8,650 nt of DNA from Candidatus Dependentiae bacterium (lineage in GTDB: Bacteria > Babelota > Babeliae > Babelales > RVW-14). The DNA lies in assembly GCA_018266175.1 (NCBI GenBank), contig JAFEAY010000004.1:1-8650 (forward strand). Reading direction: 5' to 3'. Below are positions 5,068-8,650 of this stretch, in pieces. A program made the position numbers and the translations under genes. How positions within the stretch are numbered: the first letter of the stretch is position 1; every line of letters begins with the position of its first letter. Below the pieces are notes generated by a model that saw nothing but the letters and a program-made list of their open reading frames with translations, did not search any database and was not told the DNA's origin.

Positions 5068-5856
5068 TTATTCTGAGTTAAACAAATGGTGCATATAGTG
5101 CCCAGGGTTGTCTAAAAAACGTTTGGTAATCTGATAGTGTTCAGTATCAAAGTATGAAATAGATTTCAAAATTTCTGAATCGCATGAATAAATCGTTGCA
5201 TTTGGATAGGCTAATAATATCGGCGAATGAGTTGCGATAATAAATTGCGCATGACTGTTTTTGCACAATTCGTTGATAATGACCATCAACGATAATTGTC
5301 GCTGTGGTGATAGTGCAGCCTCAGGTTCGTCCAATATAAAAAATGAATTGTCAGATAGGCTGTTTTTAAAAAAAGATAAAAAGCTTTCACCATGCGATTG
5401 TTCATGGAGTGATTTTCCTCCATAGGGAGCGTAAGCTTTGTGATCTATTCGTGCTAAATAATCGATATGATTAGCAACATTAAAAAAGCTTTCTGCTCTA
5501 AAAAAATATCCATATTTCGGTTTGTATCTCCACGAAAGTGTTATATTTTCTGCAAGGCCTTGTACGCCTGCATATGTTTTTTCTTCAGATGTTTTGAAAT
5601 TGATATTTTTGCTGCCACCCTCAGAACCAAATCCTGCTTTATTTGCAATAGCTTCAAGGATCGTTGATTTTCCCGTGCCATTTTCGCCAACAAAAAAGGT
5701 GACTTGTGTTGGAAAAACAATTTCTTTGAGGTTCTTAATAATGTTGAGAGAAAAAGGGTACTGGTTGACATCAGTTGATGTCTGTAAAACTATTTTTGCT
5801 TTATCGAGCAATGGTCCCTGCAAAAGAGGCATAGAGTTTTTTAATGCTTTTTTCAT
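5068..5856 (-). CDS. Stand-alone ABC-type/AAA ATPase (COG3910-like predicted ATPase)
   Basis: The 262-residue cytoplasmic protein has no signal or membrane segment. It carries Walker A GENGTGKST (57-65; Lys63), a signature-like QSHGES (153-158) where ABC proteins have LSGGQ, Walker B FFILDEPE (172-179; Asp176, catalytic Glu177) followed by a D-loop-like ALSP, and the switch His210 in ATHSP. The order and the 170-residue spacing fit the compact AAA_21/AAA_23-like ATPases of the COG3910 type. They are related in fold to SMC/Rad50 and OLD ATPases but lack a long coiled coil and a fused nuclease. No transporter permease is nearby, so it is unlikely to drive import or export. Its function is unknown; such ATPases sometimes sit in defence loci. 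ATG 5856 has no close Shine-Dalgarno (GGTGGA is about 18 nt away). It starts 68 nt after the hydrolase gene with no terminator between, so read-through is possible. Confidence 0.8.
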   Translation of the reverse strand: MKKALKNSMPLLQGPLLDKAKIVLQTSTDVNQYPFSLNIIKNLKEIVFPTQVTFFVGENGTGKSTILEAIANKAGFGSEGGSKNINFKTSEEKTYAGVQGLAENITLSWRYKPKYGYFFRAESFFNVANHIDYLARIDHKAYAPYGGKSLHEQSHGESFLSFFKNSLSDNSFFILDEPEAALSPQRQLSLMVIINELCKNSHAQFIIATHSPILLAYPNATIYSCDSEILKSISYFDTEHYQITKRFLDNPGHYMHHLFNSE

Positions 5857-5924
5857 ATTGTTTTTTATACCGTATCCACCATAAATGACTTACTTTTCAT
5901 TGGTGTGAATAGTAATTAAACATT

Positions 5925-6893
5925 TTAATATTTTTGAGATTTTAAGACAGAATAAATCCATTGTAGTGTTTTTTCAATCATGCCAAATTTTGGGTCAATA
6001 ACCCCATGTCCCATATTTTCAACACGATAGTACGTTACCGAAACACCGGATCTTTGTGCTTGATCTACAAATACGTCACTTGTATCGATGATTGTATCTT
6101 CAGTTCCTGTTACAACAAGCAAAGGAGTTCTTATTGTTGCGTAGGCTGTATTACGTTTTTTTTCTTCAAAAACATCAGCATGGTAACGATATGTTAGACC
6201 AGCGAACCATTTTTTAGAAGATGGATTGCGTTTAATTTCTTCAAATTTTTTATAAAATTTTTCTTTTGACCAAGGGAGCTCATAAAGTCCAATTAACCAC
6301 ATCAACCATGAATCAGCGTGAAAAAAATTCCAAATTTGCTCGGGCCATGCGTTATCAGTAGCTCCTGCCCAATTTACTGTAGCTAAGGTTTCATTGGGGT
6401 ATTTTAATGTTAATGAAAGAGCTAATGGGCCGCCTTCGGAGCCACCAATAAAAATGAGTGAGCCATCCCAACCAACAGGAGGATTGCTTTTCAATGCTTC
6501 AATAACATTGCAATGATCGTTAAAGCGATTTGTGCGCGTATAATGTTCAAAGAATTCTTCTTCATCAATAGTGTTGCCATCAATCCCTCTTTTTTCTATG
6601 GTGACCACACTTAGCCCCATTTGATTAAGTGATTGATGCAAGCCCCAGGCAGTGTGAATACGCATAACGCTCTCTAGATCTCCTTTTAGAGATGATCCTT
6701 CGCAGATGATGACAATGGGATGTTTTTTATTTGTGTTGATGTGGGGAATAAAATAATAAACGATTTTAGATGCATCATCACGATTAACTGTATGACGAAT
6801 ATTTTCAGAGATTTCATATATTGTCTTTGCATGCAACTGAAAACTTAAGAATAAAAAAGCAAGTATCAATGACTTTTTTATATATGAGAACAT
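5925..6893 (-). CDS. Exported alpha/beta hydrolase (serine esterase/peptidase-like)
   Basis: The 322-residue protein has a Sec signal peptide (YIKK n-region, hydrophobic 8-19, LHA cleavage motif at 20-22), so it acts in the periplasm or outside. The alpha/beta-hydrolase triad is visible: nucleophile Ser152 in GGSEGG (the G-x-S-x-G elbow, 150-155), the acid Asp266 in VTGTEDTIID (261-270), and His296 in ENMGHGV (292-298). ICEGSS at 63-68 follows the first core strand and could supply the oxyanion hole. A cap region rich in Trp (184-232) lies between strand 6 and the acid. Substrates for such dienelactone-hydrolase/prolyl-oligopeptidase-like proteins cannot be told from sequence. The start is firm: AGGGG (6899-6903) is 5 nt before the ATG and overlaps the TAG of the upstream serine hydrolase, so the two are translationally coupled. 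Confidence 0.85.
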   Translation of the reverse strand: MFSYIKKSLILAFLFLSFQLHAKTIYEISENIRHTVNRDDASKIVYYFIPHINTNKKHPIVIICEGSSLKGDLESVMRIHTAWGLHQSLNQMGLSVVTIEKRGIDGNTIDEEEFFEHYTRTNRFNDHCNVIEALKSNPPVGWDGSLIFIGGSEGGPLALSLTLKYPNETLATVNWAGATDNAWPEQIWNFFHADSWLMWLIGLYELPWSKEKFYKKFEEIKRNPSSKKWFAGLTYRYHADVFEEKKRNTAYATIRTPLLVVTGTEDTIIDTSDVFVDQAQRSGVSVTYYRVENMGHGVIDPKFGMIEKTLQWIYSVLKSQKY

Positions 6894-6898
6894 AAGAA

Positions 6899-6903
6899 CC
6901 CCT
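6899..6903 (-). promoter_or_regulatory. Ribosome binding site overlapping the upstream stop codon
   Basis: On the minus strand TTAGGGGTTCTTATG contains the TAG stop of the beta-lactamase-fold gene (6904-6902), the Shine-Dalgarno AGGGG and the next ATG (6893). A ribosome ending the first gene would be in place to start the second. This is the strongest translational-coupling signal in the window. Confidence 0.6.
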
Positions 6904-8332
6904 AAGAGATATTTTGCTTCAAGAGTATAAATGTATCATCAGTTGACTTTACTTGAATTTGATGGACTTTCTCATCTTCGTTTCGTTCAAAGATACATAC
7001 CAGGTCAGTTACATTTGAAAACCATTCATACGGTGAGCTTGGAAGGATTTGAATACAAAGACCTTCTCCTTTGGGATATACCAATAGAGATCCTTGTTCA
7101 GATGCTACTATTTCCCAACATTTTTTTTCACCCTCAACGATGTTTTCATAGGTACCTTCGAATTGTTTCATATCTTCAAAAGGTACGTTCATAGGTTTTA
7201 TACGATAAGGATAAACCTCATCTCCATTTCCTATCATCTGTGTTGCAATAATTTTAGTTACGAAATCAGTGGACCATGGACCGCTTGTAGCAAGTGCGAT
7301 AATGCAAGCTTTAGAATCTGCAAATCGTATTATATTTGTACTAAAGTAGTTCCATGCGCCATTGTGACCAATAGTTTTTTCCTCCCTATCACCCATGCAT
7401 ACTTTGCTAATTTCCCAACCACATGCATAGTTTTCAAGATTTGGTTTCCACATAAGTTCATAATGTTCCTTATCGAGCAACAAACTCTTGGTGAGGGCCA
7501 GGTGCCACTTGAGGAGATCTTGGGCTGTGGAAACAATTGTGCCATCTCCAAGACCAAGGCTTTCTCCTAAAATATCTGCAAATCGAAAAGATAGCACACC
7601 ACTACCATGCTGTTCTTGAGCAAGCTCTTCATGAATAGTGGTTCCGCGAGAATTGGTCATTTCAAGAGAATTGAAAATTCTTCTTTGCAGTGACTCTGAG
7701 TACGATTGATTATCTACAACTTCAATGATCTTTGAAAGAAGATTATAGCCTGCATTGCTATAACAAAATTTTTCACCAGGAGTACTTTCAAGCTGCAGAG
7801 CATAATGAAGAGGCATGACATCATCAAGTATTTTCCACCCAAGTTGCTTACTCCAATCTAACAGATAAGGAGCATTTGTGATTGCATCAGGAACATAAAT
7901 TTTTGGATCATAGAAGTCACGAGGTAAACCTGATGTATGTGTTAAGAGCTGGTAAATTGTTACTTGAGTGTGCATAAACTCAGGAAGATATTTTTGAATC
8001 GGGTCATGCACTGAAAGCTTACCCTCTTGATCAAGTATAAGAATGATCATTGCAGTAAATTGCTTAGAAACAGAGCAGAGTGCATATTTTGTTTGGTCTG
8101 TATGAGGTAGTTTGTTCAGATGGTCTGCGTAGCCATAGCCTTGATTAAAGATTACACGGCCTTCTTCATCGGTAATAAGAACAATTCCTGAGAACTCATT
8201 CTGTGCAGCAAGGTTGCTGATGTGTTCATGAATTGGGGCTATTTTTTGTGCAGAAAATTGTGCATTTGCCGATGGTATAATAAATGATATAAGCCATATT
8301 TTTTTTAAAAACTTCATCATGAGGGATAACAT
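6902..8332 (-). CDS. Exported beta-lactamase-fold serine hydrolase (class C/PBP4-like)
   Basis: The 476-residue protein has a signal peptide (KFLKK n-region, hydrophobic 12-20, cleavage near SANA 21-24). The beta-lactamase/transpeptidase domain (PF00144) spans about 32-365. It has SxxK at 87-90 (SVSK; nucleophile Ser87, Lys90), LLTHTSGLP at 129-137, YSN at 191-193 (the YxN motif) and HNG at 323-325 in place of KTG. All three active-site elements of class C beta-lactamases and DD-peptidases are present. HxG is common in the esterase/EstB and PBP4*-type branch, so antibiotic hydrolysis should not be assumed. Residues about 380-476 form a separate beta-rich C-terminal domain (FEGTYE start) common in these proteins. 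The start ATG 8332 is chosen over the ATG pair at 8320/8317, none with a strong Shine-Dalgarno. It is coupled to the alpha/beta hydrolase downstream. Confidence 0.85.
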   Translation of the reverse strand: MLSLMMKFLKKIWLISFIIPSANAQFSAQKIAPIHEHISNLAAQNEFSGIVLITDEEGRVIFNQGYGYADHLNKLPHTDQTKYALCSVSKQFTAMIILILDQEGKLSVHDPIQKYLPEFMHTQVTIYQLLTHTSGLPRDFYDPKIYVPDAITNAPYLLDWSKQLGWKILDDVMPLHYALQLESTPGEKFCYSNAGYNLLSKIIEVVDNQSYSESLQRRIFNSLEMTNSRGTTIHEELAQEQHGSGVLSFRFADILGESLGLGDGTIVSTAQDLLKWHLALTKSLLLDKEHYELMWKPNLENYACGWEISKVCMGDREEKTIGHNGAWNYFSTNIIRFADSKACIIALATSGPWSTDFVTKIIATQMIGNGDEVYPYRIKPMNVPFEDMKQFEGTYENIVEGEKKCWEIVASEQGSLLVYPKGEGLCIQILPSSPYEWFSNVTDLVCIFERNEDEKVHQIQVKSTDDTFILLKQNIS

Positions 8333-8385
8333 ATAAAATTTCTAGCTCTTAAAAATGTTGATAGAATCGTTTAAAGCATGCATTG

Positions 8386-8391
8386 ATTATA
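8386..8391 (-). promoter_or_regulatory. Candidate -10 element for the serine hydrolase operon
   Basis: On the minus strand a perfect TATAAT lies 53 nt before the ATG at 8332. The hexamer 17 nt upstream is TTCTTT, a poor -35 (2 of 6), and there is no TGn extension. It is the best promoter candidate in the 108-nt gap between the DUF1016 remnant and the serine hydrolase. No terminator is visible in that gap. Confidence 0.35.
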
Positions 8392-8440
8392 GTTGAATTG
8401 TGGTAAGAAAAGAAATGCAAGAAACTTCGAATATTTGATT

Positions 8441-8650
8441 TCATTTATTAAATTTGCAATCTAAAAACGTTTGCCCGTGAAAAACCCCATATGCCAGGAA
8501 AAGAATTTTGCAAATCCTTACACAGTTTTCTATTATCTGCGCTTTCCAACCTTCTTGTTCCTGCTTCTCGACAATTGATTTGCCAATATCCCAGTAAAGT
8601 TGAATTAATTCGCTATTAACAGCAAGTGATGCTTTAAGCTGAGCTTGTTG
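8441..8650 (-). pseudogene. Frameshifted and truncated DUF1016 (YhcG-like) remnant, partial at window edge
   Basis: Reading leftward from 8650, the open frame gives VNSELIQLYWDIGKSIVEKQ then EGWKAQIIE. This is the hallmark N-terminal helical region of DUF1016/YhcG proteins, which normally continue into a PD-(D/E)XK nuclease domain at ~340 residues. After codon GAA at 8530-8528 the frame runs into unrelated sequence up to TGA 8443-8441. Skipping two bases resumes the family at 8525: CKDLQNSFPGIWGFSRANVF, which matches the next conserved block. That frame also ends soon, at TAA 8450-8448, just after RLQI. The gene therefore carries a +2/-1 frameshift, and its C-terminal nuclease part is absent. 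Its 5' end lies outside the window. The serine hydrolase operon begins 108 nt beyond it. Confidence 0.7.

Noticed and set aside
5522-5884. Open plus-strand frame of 120 codons
   Set aside because: It is antisense to the Walker A region of the lone ATPase and has no start signal or recognisable domain.
7094-7570. Open plus-strand frame of 158 codons
   Set aside because: It lies antisense within the serine hydrolase gene, whose conserved SxxK, YSN and HNG motifs are clear. The plus-strand product is Cys/Phe/Ile-rich with no domain or ribosome binding site.
5068-8332. Defence island or toxin-antitoxin system formed by the ATPases and hydrolases
   Set aside because: The two hydrolases carry signal peptides and form their own coupled unit. 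The ATPases are spaced apart with no effector beside them. Only weak, indirect hints remain.
1-8650. CRISPR array, tRNA/rRNA genes, insertion sequence or phage genes
   Set aside because: I saw no regularly spaced repeats, no tRNA cloverleaf or TTCGA-type arm in context, no transposase motifs and no paired terminal repeats with target duplications.

Overview
The window is AT-rich and densely coded, with short intergenic gaps, Shine-Dalgarno sites and Sec-type signal peptides. One exported protein looks like an outer-membrane beta-barrel, so the host is probably a diderm (Gram-negative) bacterium. The mix of a secreted FA-methyltransferase-like domain protein, exported serine hydrolases, lone AAA ATPases and several decayed genes would fit a host-associated lineage such as Dependentiae (TM6/Babeliae). 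That placement is an impression from composition and gene style, not a demonstrated assignment.

Layout. The first 279 bases hold no gene. They contain an intrinsic-terminator-like hairpin (45-99), presumably ending a gene to the left, and a candidate promoter (199-226). Three plus-strand genes follow, all encoding exported proteins: a MetA-type outer-membrane beta-barrel candidate (280-1137), a periplasmic heavy-metal-associated (HMA) domain protein with a GMVCTAC metal site (1154-1528), and a secreted protein with a Methyltransf_FA-like domain (1585-2370). The first two are 16 nt apart and look like a metal-handling pair.

From 2354 to the right edge everything is on the minus strand. In transcription order from the right edge it reads: a frameshifted and truncated DUF1016 (YhcG-like) remnant (8650-8441); an exported beta-lactamase-fold serine hydrolase (8332-6902), translationally coupled to an exported alpha/beta hydrolase (6893-5925); a small stand-alone ABC-type/AAA ATPase (5856-5068); an AAA_14 + DUF4143 ATPase (4898-3750) preceded by a dense cluster of dyad symmetries; and a compact run of a NUDT15-like Nudix hydrolase (3683-3189), the N-acetyltransferase RimJ (3156-2572) and a 71-residue YdeN/RBBP9-type hydrolase remnant (2569-2354). 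The remnant has lost its catalytic middle, and its 3' end overlaps the converging plus-strand gene by 17 bp.

I do not see one obvious new multi-gene system. The most interesting items are the outer-membrane/HMA pair, the secreted FA-domain protein with a His/Lys-rich insert, the coupled pair of exported serine hydrolases, the structured region upstream of the DUF4143 ATPase, and two genes caught in decay by different routes (an internal in-frame deletion, and a frameshift plus truncation).
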